Below, one piece after another: positions 28,996 through 37,780 of a DNA stretch of 64,000 nucleotides. The DNA comes from Methylobacter tundripaludum. GTDB taxonomy: Bacteria; Pseudomonadota; Gammaproteobacteria; Methylococcales; Methylomonadaceae. Position numbers and translations under genes: made by a program. Within the stretch, counting starts at the first letter, position 1. The number at the start of each line of letters is the position of its first letter. A model generated the notes under the pieces. That model made no database searches. It was not told the origin of the DNA and saw only the letters and a list, made by a program, of their open reading frames with translations. The stretch is taken from positions 274,754 to 338,753 of the forward strand of contig NZ_PTIY01000003.1 in the NCBI RefSeq assembly GCF_002934365.1, in the 5' to 3' direction.

Positions 28996-30612
28996 TTAGC
29001 TTGATGGAGTGTACTGCAGATTATCCAGCTCCAGTTGGATACTGCCAATTTGGTCATGGGCAATGCCTATCTGAATGGCTTTATTAATGTAGGACTGGGC
29101 CTGCATGGATTTTTTAGGATCAGGTTTGGATGTTTTCAAATCATGAATAATGACTTTCAGCATATTTAACGTGATTGTCTGGTTATTAGGCATTTTTTCG
29201 ATAGCATCTTCAAAAATAGCAAGAGCCTCTTTAATCTTACCTTCCTTAAATAATTTGACGCCCTGATTATTAATATCAACTAATTCCTGCTTTATCCGGG
29301 CGACCAATTTTCCCCCATAATTATCGCCGATAACTGTACTGCACATTTTGTCGATGTCTGCAATAAAAGGCTTATCATCAATGTTAGTTTTAATTAAATC
29401 TTCAAGAATTTCATCCGCAATTTCACCGGCCCCGCTCAGATGACTGATTTGCGCCATTTCCAAACGCAATTCTCTGGATATTTGTTTACCGAATTGCTCA
29501 TGTAATTTAAATGCTTTTTCATAAGGCTTCTGCGCCACTACGCCGTTATTCTTTGCTTTTTGGATCTCGATTTCCAATATGGCCGCCCTAAGCCTTGAGT
29601 CGGGATCATTAAAAAAACTCTTGTTCATCTCATTCAATATTTTTAGCGCATCACCGGCTGAGTTGGACTTTAAATGAGCTTTAGCCAAACCCGAAAAATC
29701 ATTGGATGAGCCATAAACAGAATGCTTACCTAAATTAACAGCGGCTTTATAGGCTTTTTTTGCAACTTCGATATTTTCAATCTTATCGGCTAAGGAGGCC
29801 AGCCGCTGCTGCCTTAAGATAGTTTGAGGTGAAATATCAATCGCCCGGTTAAGCGCGGCCAATGCTTCCTGATCATCTCCCAAAGCTTCATACGCCTTCG
29901 CCAGCCAGTCATAAGCTTCCAACATCATAGGATATTCCTGAATGAACTGCTTAAGAGACTCTACAGCCTGCGTATAATTACCATCCAAGAAAATGATAAT
30001 AATCAAACCCAACTTAGCCCAGGGCAAGTCTCTTTCTTGCAGTATTTCCTGGTAAACTCTTTTGGCCGACTTAAAATCCCTAATTAAAAGCGCTAGTTCA
30101 GCACGTATTTTTAATACATGTAAGTGCGTTTTTTTATTGCTTTGCTGAAGTAGTTTTTCACAGTTTTGTATCGCCTGGTAAATATTGCCCATGTCTATTT
30201 CGCGTTCGATACTGACAAGATATTCCTTGCGGGTAATACATCGTTCGATCCGGGTTGACAATTGCAACCGGTTAAAAGGCTTTATCAGATAATCATCGGG
30301 CTTGCAGTCGAGAGCGCTAAGCACCATGCTCTTGCTGTGTTCAACGGTAATCATTATGAAAATGGCATTAAACGGCAACAACTTAAAATGCTTGGCTTCT
30401 TCGAGAACCTGTTGACCATTTTTCCCGTCGCCAAGATTATAATCGCAGAGGACAATATCGAATTGGCTGCGCCTCATTTCAACGATTCCGTTAATGCCGG
30501 TTCCCGCTTCAACGATATGCCGCGCCCCCAACGAATACAGTATGTGCTTAATGGTTTCCCGTATGATCGCCTGATCTTCGACCACCAGAATCTTTTTTGA
30601 GTCAAATTTCAT
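28996..30612 (-). CDS. Response regulator with C-terminal TPR domain
   Basis: The 538-residue protein starts with a CheY-like receiver (ILVVEDQAIIRETI, phosphoacceptor Asp57 in VLCDYNL, IMITVE, KPFNRLQL). From about residue 130 to the end it carries tetratricopeptide-type helices, such as MLEAYDWLAKAYEALGDDQEALAALN broken over two turns. It therefore acts through protein contacts, not DNA. No histidine kinase is adjacent, so the partner is unknown. It is AT-richer than its neighbours. Confidence 0.88.
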   Translation of the reverse strand: MKFDSKKILVVEDQAIIRETIKHILYSLGARHIVEAGTGINGIVEMRRSQFDIVLCDYNLGDGKNGQQVLEEAKHFKLLPFNAIFIMITVEHSKSMVLSALDCKPDDYLIKPFNRLQLSTRIERCITRKEYLVSIEREIDMGNIYQAIQNCEKLLQQSNKKTHLHVLKIRAELALLIRDFKSAKRVYQEILQERDLPWAKLGLIIIIFLDGNYTQAVESLKQFIQEYPMMLEAYDWLAKAYEALGDDQEALAALNRAIDISPQTILRQQRLASLADKIENIEVAKKAYKAAVNLGKHSVYGSSNDFSGLAKAHLKSNSAGDALKILNEMNKSFFNDPDSRLRAAILEIEIQKAKNNGVVAQKPYEKAFKLHEQFGKQISRELRLEMAQISHLSGAGEIADEILEDLIKTNIDDKPFIADIDKMCSTVIGDNYGGKLVARIKQELVDINNQGVKLFKEGKIKEALAIFEDAIEKMPNNQTITLNMLKVIIHDLKTSKPDPKKSMQAQSYINKAIQIGIAHDQIGSIQLELDNLQYTPSS

Positions 30613-31070
30613 AAAAACCGATATTAACCTTAAATTGGCATATGGAAAATCTTATAATTGCCGACTTCATCGCAAAAATAACGCGAAAACCGTCATCAAT
30701 AACTTCAAAAGATTAAAAATACAAACCGTAGCACATATTTACGCAGCCTTTTATGTCACTGCTGTAATTAAAGATTTTGACAGTTAAAGAGTACATCTCA
30801 GGACGAGACCAGGAATCTGGGCTTCGCCTAGCCTAGACAATAAGTGGGGCGGCTACTTTTGATAGCTCACGCTGAAAAACCGACGTTATCGCGGCCAACA
30901 GCACAAAACGAAAGGCTTTATCGAACCGGAATAATCTATAGCCGCCGACCTGACATCTGACGACATCGGGAAAACCAAGGATTCCGCTAAACTTATCGCA
31001 CTCGAATGCTTAGCGATATGCCGATATTTGGGCTAATCGCAAGATTTTGTCAGTCGGCTTACAAACACAT
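30613..31070. other. 458-bp gap with no recognisable gene
   Basis: No ORF with a domain signature is seen. Short frames around 30860-30960 look degenerate, possibly an old insertion scar. The first bases hold the receiver-TPR gene promoter region on the minus strand, but no clear boxes were identified. Confidence 0.4.
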
Positions 31071-31733
31071 TTATTTTCTTCCTGATAAGAAAGGCACAAA
31101 GACAACCGGCTCCAGCTTCTCAACTTCATAACCGTTTTCCGTCCGCGTTACTCGCTGTAATCGTTGACTGCCTCCCTTACCAATCGGGATAACCATCACA
31201 CTGTCGACAGCCATTTGCTGCAACAGCATTTCCGGTATTTCAGGTGGCGCAGCGGCCACTAAAATACCATCATACGGCGCATGGTCCGGCCACCCCCACC
31301 CGCCATCACTGTGCAGAAAACTGACATTCTTGAGCTTCAAATCCCATAGACGGTCTTTGGCTTTTTTCTGTAACGGGGCGATTCTTTCAACGGAATAAAC
31401 ATGATCGACCAGCTGCGCCAGAATTGCCGTTTGGTAGCCACAGCCGGTCCCTATTTCCAATACTCTGGTTAACCGGCCTGACGACGCCAACAGCAGTTCG
31501 GTCATTTTTGCGACGATATAAGGTTGGGAAATCGTCTGGTTGTAACCGATCGGCAGCGCGGTATCTTCATAAGCCCGGCTGGCTAAAGCCTCATCCATAA
31601 AAATATGCCTGGGCGTATTGCGCATTACCTCCAGAACTTTATTGCTGCTGATACCTTGCTCGATTAACCGGTTGATCATACGCTCACGGGTGCGCAAAGA
31701 GGTCATACCTATTCCTTGCAGGCTTTGAATCAT
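31071..31733 (-). CDS. pcm: Protein-L-isoaspartate O-methyltransferase
   Basis: The 220-residue SAM-dependent enzyme methylates L-isoaspartyl residues so they can revert to Asp, repairing aged proteins. It shows the family start [15 protein letters not shown], then [22 protein letters not shown], the SAM loop [16 protein letters not shown], and [11 protein letters not shown]. Its ATG overlaps the surE stop by 4 nt, the usual surE-pcm coupling. Confidence 0.96.
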   Translation of the reverse strand: MIQSLQGIGMTSLRTRERMINRLIEQGISSNKVLEVMRNTPRHIFMDEALASRAYEDTALPIGYNQTISQPYIVAKMTELLLASSGRLTRVLEIGTGCGYQTAILAQLVDHVYSVERIAPLQKKAKDRLWDLKLKNVSFLHSDGGWGWPDHAPYDGILVAAAPPEIPEMLLQQMAVDSVMVIPIGKGGSQRLQRVTRTENGYEVEKLEPVVFVPFLSGRK

Positions 31734-32485
31734 AAATCATGCTCCTTGGGCAGCCACACTTTTAAATCATTGATCCGCTCATACCGCGTCAAGTCCACCT
31801 GTAACGGCGTAACCGATACGAAGCCCGCATTAATGGCGTAAAAATCAGTTCCGGGACCTGCATCCTGCTCCCCCCCTGGCGGCCCTACCCAATAGATCAT
31901 CCGGCCGCGAGGATCTTCGCTTTTGACGACCGGTTCCGACTTATGCCGCTGTCCCAACCGGGTTGCCTGATAACCCTTTAAATCGTTAATAACGACATCC
32001 GGCACATTGACATTAAGAATAGTGTCTCGCGGCAAGGGATTAGCAATCAATTGCCGTAACAGCGTTACCGCAACATGTGCGGCGGTATCAAAATGCCGAG
32101 GGTTGCTCCCGACCAACGAAATGGCAACGGCAGGCAGGCCTAAAAAACGCCCCTCGGTTGCGGCCGCAACCGTACCCGAATAAAGCACATCGTCGCCTAA
32201 ATTTGAGCCATGATTAATCCCGGCAAAGACCATGTCCGGCTCATTTTCAAGCAAGCCGGTTATTGCCAAATGCACGCAATCGGTAGGAGTCCCGTCAACT
32301 TTAGTAAAGCCGTTATCCGCGGCATGGGCGCGCAACGGCATTTCCAGCGTCAAAGAATTACTCGCTGCACTGCGGTTCCTATCGGGAGCCACCACCGAAA
32401 TTTCGGCATGCCCGCGCAATGCATTGGCTAATGCAATAAGACCTTCGGCCAGGTAGCCGTCGTCATTACTCAATAAAATATGCAT
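31730..32485 (-). CDS. surE: 5'/3'-nucleotidase SurE
   Basis: The 251-residue survival protein has metal ligands D8-D9 in ILLSNDDGY, the motif [12 protein letters not shown], and [20 protein letters not shown]. It removes phosphate from nucleoside monophosphates and short polyphosphates. A TTG at 32491 is possible, but AGGG lies about 8 nt before the ATG at 32485, which matches the family start. It is upstream of and coupled to pcm. Confidence 0.96.
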   Translation of the reverse strand: MHILLSNDDGYLAEGLIALANALRGHAEISVVAPDRNRSAASNSLTLEMPLRAHAADNGFTKVDGTPTDCVHLAITGLLENEPDMVFAGINHGSNLGDDVLYSGTVAAATEGRFLGLPAVAISLVGSNPRHFDTAAHVAVTLLRQLIANPLPRDTILNVNVPDVVINDLKGYQATRLGQRHKSEPVVKSEDPRGRMIYWVGPPGGEQDAGPGTDFYAINAGFVSVTPLQVDLTRYERINDLKVWLPKEHDL

Positions 32486-32559
32486 TATCAATCGCCCTGA
32501 AGCTAATTAAGCTATAAAATCAATCATATTAGCAACAATACACAACAAAATCAGCTCTC

Positions 32560-33111
32560 GTGGCAAAAAAAAAACTTACTCCAGAAGACAGCGATTTATT
32601 TCGTCAAACTATCGGTAAAGTACAGACTGTAAAAAGCGATAAAGTGCTATTAACAGAAGGTAACAAGCCCAAACCCTACCCTAAATCACAGACCGTTAAT
32701 GTAGCGGAACACCTAAACGGCGCGGCCGATTTTAATGTTGAAAACGTAGGTATTGAAGACTCGCTGAGTTTTGCGGCGCCAGGGTTGCAGCATAGCGTCC
32801 TGAAAAAACTGCGCAAAGGCCAGTTTGGACTGGACGCCGAAATCGACCTGCATGGCCTGAACAGCAATAAAGCAAAACGGCAATTGCTGCATTTTCTGCA
32901 TGACTGCGTAGAAGACGGCTGCCGCTGCGTGCATATCATCCACGGCAAGGGCTATCGCTCGATGGACAACCACCCCGTATTAAAAAACAATCTCAACTTA
33001 TGGCTGAGACAACACAAAGACGTTCAGGCCTTTTGCTCCGCACCACCGAAAGACGGCGGAACAGGAGCGGTTTTTGTGTTACTCCAGCTGTCGGAAAAAT
33101 ATGATGCGTAA
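32560..33111 (+). CDS. Smr-domain protein (SmrA/YdaL-like)
   Basis: The 183-residue protein has a basic, variable N-terminus. A C-terminal Smr domain shows AEIDLHGLNSNKAKRQLLHFL, CVHIIHGKGYRS and FCSAPPKDGGTGAVFVLL. Smr domains nick DNA or cleave RNA; bacterial stand-alone members are linked to ribosome rescue or recombination. The start is GTG at 32560, followed at once by a run of ten A residues (32565-32574) over codons 2-5. It is divergent from surE with a short shared upstream region. Confidence 0.9.
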   Translation: MAKKKLTPEDSDLFRQTIGKVQTVKSDKVLLTEGNKPKPYPKSQTVNVAEHLNGAADFNVENVGIEDSLSFAAPGLQHSVLKKLRKGQFGLDAEIDLHGLNSNKAKRQLLHFLHDCVEDGCRCVHIIHGKGYRSMDNHPVLKNNLNLWLRQHKDVQAFCSAPPKDGGTGAVFVLLQLSEKYDA

Positions 33112-33147
33112 AGCCATTTGGCATGGATTGCCGCCTTTTGTCGACTC

Positions 33148-33175
33148 TGGACAAGAGCTAGGAATAGACTATACT
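33148..33175 (+). promoter_or_regulatory. Sigma-70 promoter for the lipoprotein gene
   Basis: TGGACA (33148-33153) and TATACT (33170-33175) are 16 bp apart, 36 bp before the ATG at 33211. Confidence 0.6.
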
Positions 33176-33210
33176 CGAGTCTCATTTTTAAGCTCAATGG
33201 GTAAAATAAC

Positions 33211-33573
33211 ATGAACAGAATACTTTTAATTATAAGCGTCTTGCTCTTATCTGGATGCTCGCAAAGAGTCATCGACTTCACCGCTATATCGTCAAAAAAC
33301 ATTGATCTGTCGAAAGGAGCGGATTTCAAGCGGTCTCCGGCTCGGGTTAAGGGTGAGGATAGAAAGCATATCTTCGTCATCTTCCCTACCGGATTTCCAA
33401 GCGCCAAGGAAGCGATGGATAAGGCTATCGAAAGCGTACCCGGAGCCGTCGCTTTACTTGACGGCGTGGTTACCACGCACTCTTGGTACTTTCCCGGCAT
33501 TTACGGTCAAAACTGGATTGAGGTTGAGGGGACGCCTTTGATTGATCCTTTGTTGCTGAAAGGGGGGCATTAA
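33211..33573 (+). CDS. Small predicted lipoprotein, unknown function
   Basis: The 120-residue protein has a type II signal (NRILLIISVLLLSGCS) with the lipidated Cys at residue 16. The mature part includes KHIFVIFPTGFPSAKEAMDKAI and LDGVVTTHSWYFPGIYGQNWIEVEGTPL. This recalls small phage or Shewanella-type lipoproteins of unknown role that contain a hydrophobic DGV..H-W-Y-P segment. It has its own promoter and lies 109 bp before a multi-pass membrane protein gene on the same strand, so the two may act together at the envelope. Confidence 0.8.
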   Translation: MNRILLIISVLLLSGCSQRVIDFTAISSKNIDLSKGADFKRSPARVKGEDRKHIFVIFPTGFPSAKEAMDKAIESVPGAVALLDGVVTTHSWYFPGIYGQNWIEVEGTPLIDPLLLKGGH

Positions 33574-33681
33574 CCGCTCACTTTTCGCCATACCAGAAGA
33601 AATAACATCAGGCAGTGGCCTTCAATGCCAGGCTACTCCGTTCCCCATTCCTTCGCCTCAGCATCAAGAGAGGAAACAACA

Positions 33682-34791
33682 ATGACGGCCGATACCGATA
33701 TAATCCACCAAGAGCTCCTGGAAGAAGCGCAAACACATTTGGGACACTTGCTTCACTTTGCAGTGCAAAAACCCGACCTCGACTTAAAAGACGAATTCAT
33801 AGGCAGAACAATCCCGCTGTTACACAAAAACATAAAAGATCTGTCGCCCCAAGAACGAATAGACTTATGGTCGACTTACAATGAATTATCAATATTACTC
33901 TATCCGGTTACACCCGAAAGCCTGGAGGTAGCGGAGGACTTGAATAAAGATCGAAAAAACAGGATAAGAGGCGTTAAGGGAGAACTGCAAGGATTGCTTG
34001 GTTTTTTGGTGTTTTTTGTTGTTCTTTTCGTGTTGGCTCAGGGCTATTCCCTCGTTCTGGAAAAAACCATCACTAATATCGATACACTGGACAAAGAATA
34101 CATCAGCCTAAAAGAATCTGAATCCACGGCGAGAACCGCAAAAAACGACGCTGACGAGAAATCCGAGCCGCTGCTCTCCATTCTTGCGAAAAAGAAAATG
34201 AATGAAGACCAAACATTGTTGTCGGCACGTAAGGCGTGTGAATTAATTGATTTTATATCCACATGCTCACCAAAACAGGATGCCGAAAATAATGCATCCG
34301 ATAGCGCCCAATTACAGCCCAAAGTCATTATAGAAACCGTAAAAGCTGTCGCCGCATTACTCAACGTTCTCCTGCTCCCCCTACTCCTGGGTTTTCTGGG
34401 GGCTATCGCTTACCTGGCTCGAAATACAATAAACCAGATTACCAGCAACAGTTACATACCATCATGGCCCGGACGCTACAGTATGCGCGTCCTATTGGGA
34501 GGTTTGCTCGGTGTAATGGGCCCATTGCTGTACTCTTCAGACAAGATCGACGAGATCGGAATGAACCTGCTGCTGTTCGCCTTTTTGTTGGGATATAACG
34601 TCGAACTGGCTTTCTCCATCTTTGACCGCCTCATTACCTACGCCAAGGACAAAATAAAAGCCGAACCCAAGCCGTTAACTATATCAAGCCCTAGCAACCC
34701 AGATTCCGCTACAGAGGCGCCCAAGCCACCAACAAATCCGCGACCGGCTACACCAACACCACCGGATAGTGGGGCAAATAATACGGGATAA
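33682..34791 (+). CDS. Multi-pass membrane protein with coiled-coil and Pro-rich tail, unknown
   Basis: About 369 residues from the ATG at 33682, which has AGAGGA 7 nt upstream; a start at 33625 would lack this. A soluble N-terminus of about 100 residues is followed by a membrane segment (GLLGFLVFFVVLFVLAQGYSL), a charged helical stretch, then three more hydrophobic segments (ALLNVLLLPLLLGFLGAI, VLLGGLLGVMGPLL, LLLFAFLLGYNVELAF). The C-terminal 45 residues are rich in Pro, Thr and Ser. No family is recognised. Position after a lipoprotein gene suggests an envelope role. Confidence 0.75.
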   Translation: MTADTDIIHQELLEEAQTHLGHLLHFAVQKPDLDLKDEFIGRTIPLLHKNIKDLSPQERIDLWSTYNELSILLYPVTPESLEVAEDLNKDRKNRIRGVKGELQGLLGFLVFFVVLFVLAQGYSLVLEKTITNIDTLDKEYISLKESESTARTAKNDADEKSEPLLSILAKKKMNEDQTLLSARKACELIDFISTCSPKQDAENNASDSAQLQPKVIIETVKAVAALLNVLLLPLLLGFLGAIAYLARNTINQITSNSYIPSWPGRYSMRVLLGGLLGVMGPLLYSSDKIDEIGMNLLLFAFLLGYNVELAFSIFDRLITYAKDKIKAEPKPLTISSPSNPDSATEAPKPPTNPRPATPTPPDSGANNTG

Positions 34792-34925
34792 TAAGGCAAT
34801 TCTCCGGTTACCTACAACGCGTCACAGGCAAAATTCGGGACCCGTGAAAAAATATGCTTTACCGTTAGCTTCGCATACGAATAAGAAGAACATTGGTCCG
34901 AAGCACTGGTGAGACAGGGTAATCC

Positions 34926-34968
34926 TGACGGGACAAGCAACCAACAAAACCGGCTGCTTGTCCCGTCA
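34926..34968. terminator. Perfect 14-bp inverted repeat between convergent genes
   Basis: TGACGGGACAAGCA (34926-34939) is exactly inverted at 34955-34968 around a 15-nt loop. It lies between the ends of the membrane-protein gene (plus) and the kinase-like gene (minus), so a bidirectional terminator role is likely. There is no long T-run. Confidence 0.6.
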
Positions 34969-34995
34969 TCCTACACGCTATTAAATATCTGGGGG

Positions 34996-36096
34996 CTAAA
35001 AACTCCTCCCACCAAGGGCTTTTATCCGCACGGCCGAAAAAGCGTCAAGATCCTCTACAGCCGCCGCCGTTCGGCGTATCAGTTCCAGGTTGCAATCCAA
35101 ATTCATCATGCCGCCCACAGCGAGCGTGACGATCATCGCCTCGAAAGCATAAACAAGATGGACGCGGTATCGTTGCATCAGCAGGTCATTATCAACGCCG
35201 GCCACCCCATTATCCGCCAGCGCTTGAGCATACTTGGCAAGCAACTCCGCTTCGTGAAGCCTGCGCATTTCAGGACTAAGCGCAGTCGACAGAAAATAAG
35301 CCACATCGCTGACGCCTTCGCCGACACGGACCAGTTGCCAGTCAAGAAAACCAACCTTTGATCTGTCCTTGTTCCAGAATAAATTACCGGGATGACAGTC
35401 GTGATGAACCAGCGTTTGCGGCGCATCGGAAAGAAAGCGCATCGCCGAACGGCGATGCCGGGCATACTGAACGGCGGACGCATGCAGAACAGGAGGTATA
35501 AGCGTCCCTGCCTGCCTTAAACCGCGTTTCATCAACGGTACCGCCAGAACCGTACCCAGGAAATCTTCCAAAACCCGAACCGGCCCCGCCAACCAGCGAT
35601 AATTTGGGTCATTATTCACGCTGTTCCAAAACCGCGCATGACAGTGGGCAAGCTGTTCGACAACCAAAACCGCTTGCTCAAATGTCAAGGTATCGCTGGC
35701 GGCGCTGGCGATACCGTCAAACTCCGCAACATCGGCAAGCACCAGCGTCGCCCCCCAGCCAAACCGGCTTTGCGCCGCCAAACAAATAGGCTTGTTAAGA
35801 GGCACGCTCTGCGCCAATTCATTATAAAAACGCACTTCGGTATGCAGCAGCTGCGGCAAAGCGGTAATCGTCTTCGCCCGCCACGCCAATGACGGTAGTT
35901 TTACAAACCACCGGCTCGGCAGGCTGTCCGGGCCGTCATGCTCGACGGCGACGCAAACCCGCGTAGTCGTACCGACGTCAACAGCAACAACATCCACGTT
36001 GCTAACGGCGGTGTCGGCATCATGTCTGTCGACAACCTGCTGAGCCCAGGCAACCGTTAAATCGCCAGGCCGGCTTGCGAGAATGCTTTGTTTCAT
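34996..36096 (-). CDS. APH/CHK-family small-molecule phosphotransferase
   Basis: The 366-residue kinase-like protein has the aminoglycoside phosphotransferase/CHK fold. The Brenner motif is LVHHDCHPGNLF with catalytic Asp, followed by VGFLDWQLVRVGEGVSDVAYFL, which holds the metal-binding Asp. The N-lobe carries RWFVKLPSL with the likely ATP-binding Lys and an acidic TEVRFYNEL helix. Substrates of this branch are unknown alcohols. Antibiotic resistance should not be assumed. It is a single gene, convergent with the membrane-protein gene. Confidence 0.82.
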   Translation of the reverse strand: MKQSILASRPGDLTVAWAQQVVDRHDADTAVSNVDVVAVDVGTTTRVCVAVEHDGPDSLPSRWFVKLPSLAWRAKTITALPQLLHTEVRFYNELAQSVPLNKPICLAAQSRFGWGATLVLADVAEFDGIASAASDTLTFEQAVLVVEQLAHCHARFWNSVNNDPNYRWLAGPVRVLEDFLGTVLAVPLMKRGLRQAGTLIPPVLHASAVQYARHRRSAMRFLSDAPQTLVHHDCHPGNLFWNKDRSKVGFLDWQLVRVGEGVSDVAYFLSTALSPEMRRLHEAELLAKYAQALADNGVAGVDNDLLMQRYRVHLVYAFEAMIVTLAVGGMMNLDCNLELIRRTAAAVEDLDAFSAVRIKALGGRSF

Positions 36097-36182
36097 TGTT
36101 ATGTCTGGCTTTTGATGCGGGTCTGTATACTGATTTGAGCTATAGTGGGAAGCAATACAAAAACTTATTGGTCCAACAATAG

Positions 36183-36389
36183 CTAATAATGCGGCGGTAC
36201 TTCTTCGGCATTTTCGCCGCCCGCACCTTCGGCAGACAGGCTTTTAATACGCTCGTTGAGCATTGTGCAAGTCGCTTCCAGGCGGTCTATCTGTTGCTGT
36301 TGTCCGGCGACTATCTTGTTTAAGGCTTGCAGCAAATCTTCCTGGTAAGCCGCTTTTATTTCCAATTCGATTATGCGTTCATCGTTCAT
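36183..36389 (-). CDS. slyX: SlyX-family coiled-coil protein
   Basis: The 68-residue protein starts at ATG 36389. It is a near-continuous coiled coil (ERIIELEIKAAYQEDLLQAL, KIVAGQQQQIDRLEATCTML) and ends in PPHY, a conserved ending of the SlyX family. Function is unknown. It begins 8 bp after the hemN stop. A longer frame up to 36458 overlaps hemN and is rejected, although no strong Shine-Dalgarno is present at 36389. Confidence 0.82.
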   Translation of the reverse strand: MNDERIIELEIKAAYQEDLLQALNKIVAGQQQQIDRLEATCTMLNERIKSLSAEGAGGENAEEVPPHY

Positions 36390-36397
36390 AAGGCGGC

Positions 36398-37780
36398 TTA
36401 AATCACTTTTGAAAACTGTTGTTGTTTTTGCGCCAGATATTTGTCGAACACCATGCAAATGTTGCGGATCAACAAACGGCCTGCGGACAACACCTTGACG
36501 CCTTCTGCCGATAGCATCAACAAACCGTCGGCCTGCATCGGCGCTAATGCCTCAAGTTCCTTGGCAAAGTAAGAAGCAAAGCTAATGCCGAACTGTTGTT
36601 CGACAGCGGCAAAGCTCAGATCGAAATGGCAGATCAGCTGGGTGATCACGGCGCGGCGCAGCTTGTCGTCATCATCCAGCTCGACGCCTTTAAATACCGG
36701 CAATTTGCCTTGGCTGATCAGCTGGTCGTACTCGTCCAGCTCTTTGACATTCTGGATATAGGCGTCGCCCACCCGGCCGATCGAGGTAATGCCCAAACCC
36801 ACCAGATCGCAGTCCGAATGCGTGGAATAGCCCTGGAAGTTGCGGTACAAATGCCCCTCGCGCTGCGCAACGGCCAGCTCGTCATCGGGTTTGGCGAAAT
36901 GATCCATGCCGATATAGACGTAACCGGCTTCGGTCAGCCGTTGCCCGACCATCTGCAAGATAGCCAGCTTGACGTCGGGCGTCGGCATATCGGCGTCGTT
37001 GATCTGGCGCTGGGTTTTAAACCGTGCGGGCATGTGCGCGTAGTTGAAGATCGAGAACCGATCCGGCGCTACCGCCAAAATTTTATCCAGCGTCTTGGCG
37101 AAAGTCTCCACCGTTTGCAGCGGCAAACCATAGATCAAATCGATATTGGTCGAGCGAAAACCCTCGGCGCGGGCGGCGGCTAACACGCTGAAGGTCTGCT
37201 CTTCGCTTTGCAGGCGGTTGACGGCTTTTTGCACGGCCGGATCGAAATCCTGTAGCCCCAAACTGACCCGGTTAAAGCCCAGCTCGCGCAGCTGCTTCAT
37301 GGTCTGGCCGTTGGTTTCACGGGGATCGACTTCTATGGAATATTCGCCCTTGTCGTCATTCCTTAAGTGGAAATGTTCGCGGGTGACATCCATCAGGGTA
37401 AGCATCTGCTCGTAACTTAAGAATGTCGGCGTGCCCCCGCCCCAGTGCAATTGGTTGACCACCCGGCTGGAGTCGAACAAATCGCCCTGCATCGCAATTT
37501 CCTTGCACAGATTGGCCAGGTACGGTTCCGCATGTTTGCGGTTTTTGGTGACGATTTTATTACAGGCGCAGTAAAAGCAGACGGTATCGCAAAACGGGAT
37601 ATGAAAATACAGCGACAGCGGCCCGCCTGCGGCATTGGACTTTGCGATGTGCCGGCGGTATTCCCGGTCGCCGAAGCCTTCGTGCAATTCCAGGGCGGTC
37701 GGGTACGAGGTATAACGCGGACCGGCCTTATCGTAGCGGTTAATCAGGCCCAAATCGAATTGTATAGATTGATCCATCAT
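36398..37780 (-). CDS. hemN: Oxygen-independent coproporphyrinogen III oxidase
   Basis: The 460-residue radical SAM enzyme has the cluster motif FCDTVCFYCAC (C64, C68, C71, plus C73), a GGGTPTFL SAM-binding motif and the HemN C-terminal domain. The N-terminus has YDKAGPRYTSYP, typical of true HemN and not HemW. It decarboxylates coproporphyrinogen III during anaerobic haem synthesis. Its start overlaps the ccmI stop by 4 nt, linking haem supply to cytochrome c maturation. Confidence 0.96.
   Translation of the reverse strand: MMDQSIQFDLGLINRYDKAGPRYTSYPTALELHEGFGDREYRRHIAKSNAAGGPLSLYFHIPFCDTVCFYCACNKIVTKNRKHAEPYLANLCKEIAMQGDLFDSSRVVNQLHWGGGTPTFLSYEQMLTLMDVTREHFHLRNDDKGEYSIEVDPRETNGQTMKQLRELGFNRVSLGLQDFDPAVQKAVNRLQSEEQTFSVLAAARAEGFRSTNIDLIYGLPLQTVETFAKTLDKILAVAPDRFSIFNYAHMPARFKTQRQINDADMPTPDVKLAILQMVGQRLTEAGYVYIGMDHFAKPDDELAVAQREGHLYRNFQGYSTHSDCDLVGLGITSIGRVGDAYIQNVKELDEYDQLISQGKLPVFKGVELDDDDKLRRAVITQLICHFDLSFAAVEQQFGISFASYFAKELEALAPMQADGLLMLSAEGVKVLSAGRLLIRNICMVFDKYLAQKQQQFSKVI

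Noticed and set aside
30840..31000. Transposase remnant
   Set aside because: Short open stretches look degenerate, but no transposase motif could be read with confidence.
34996..36096. Aminoglycoside resistance gene
   Set aside because: Only the general APH/CHK kinase motifs are present. The substrate cannot be inferred, and the closest pattern is the broad CHK-like group.
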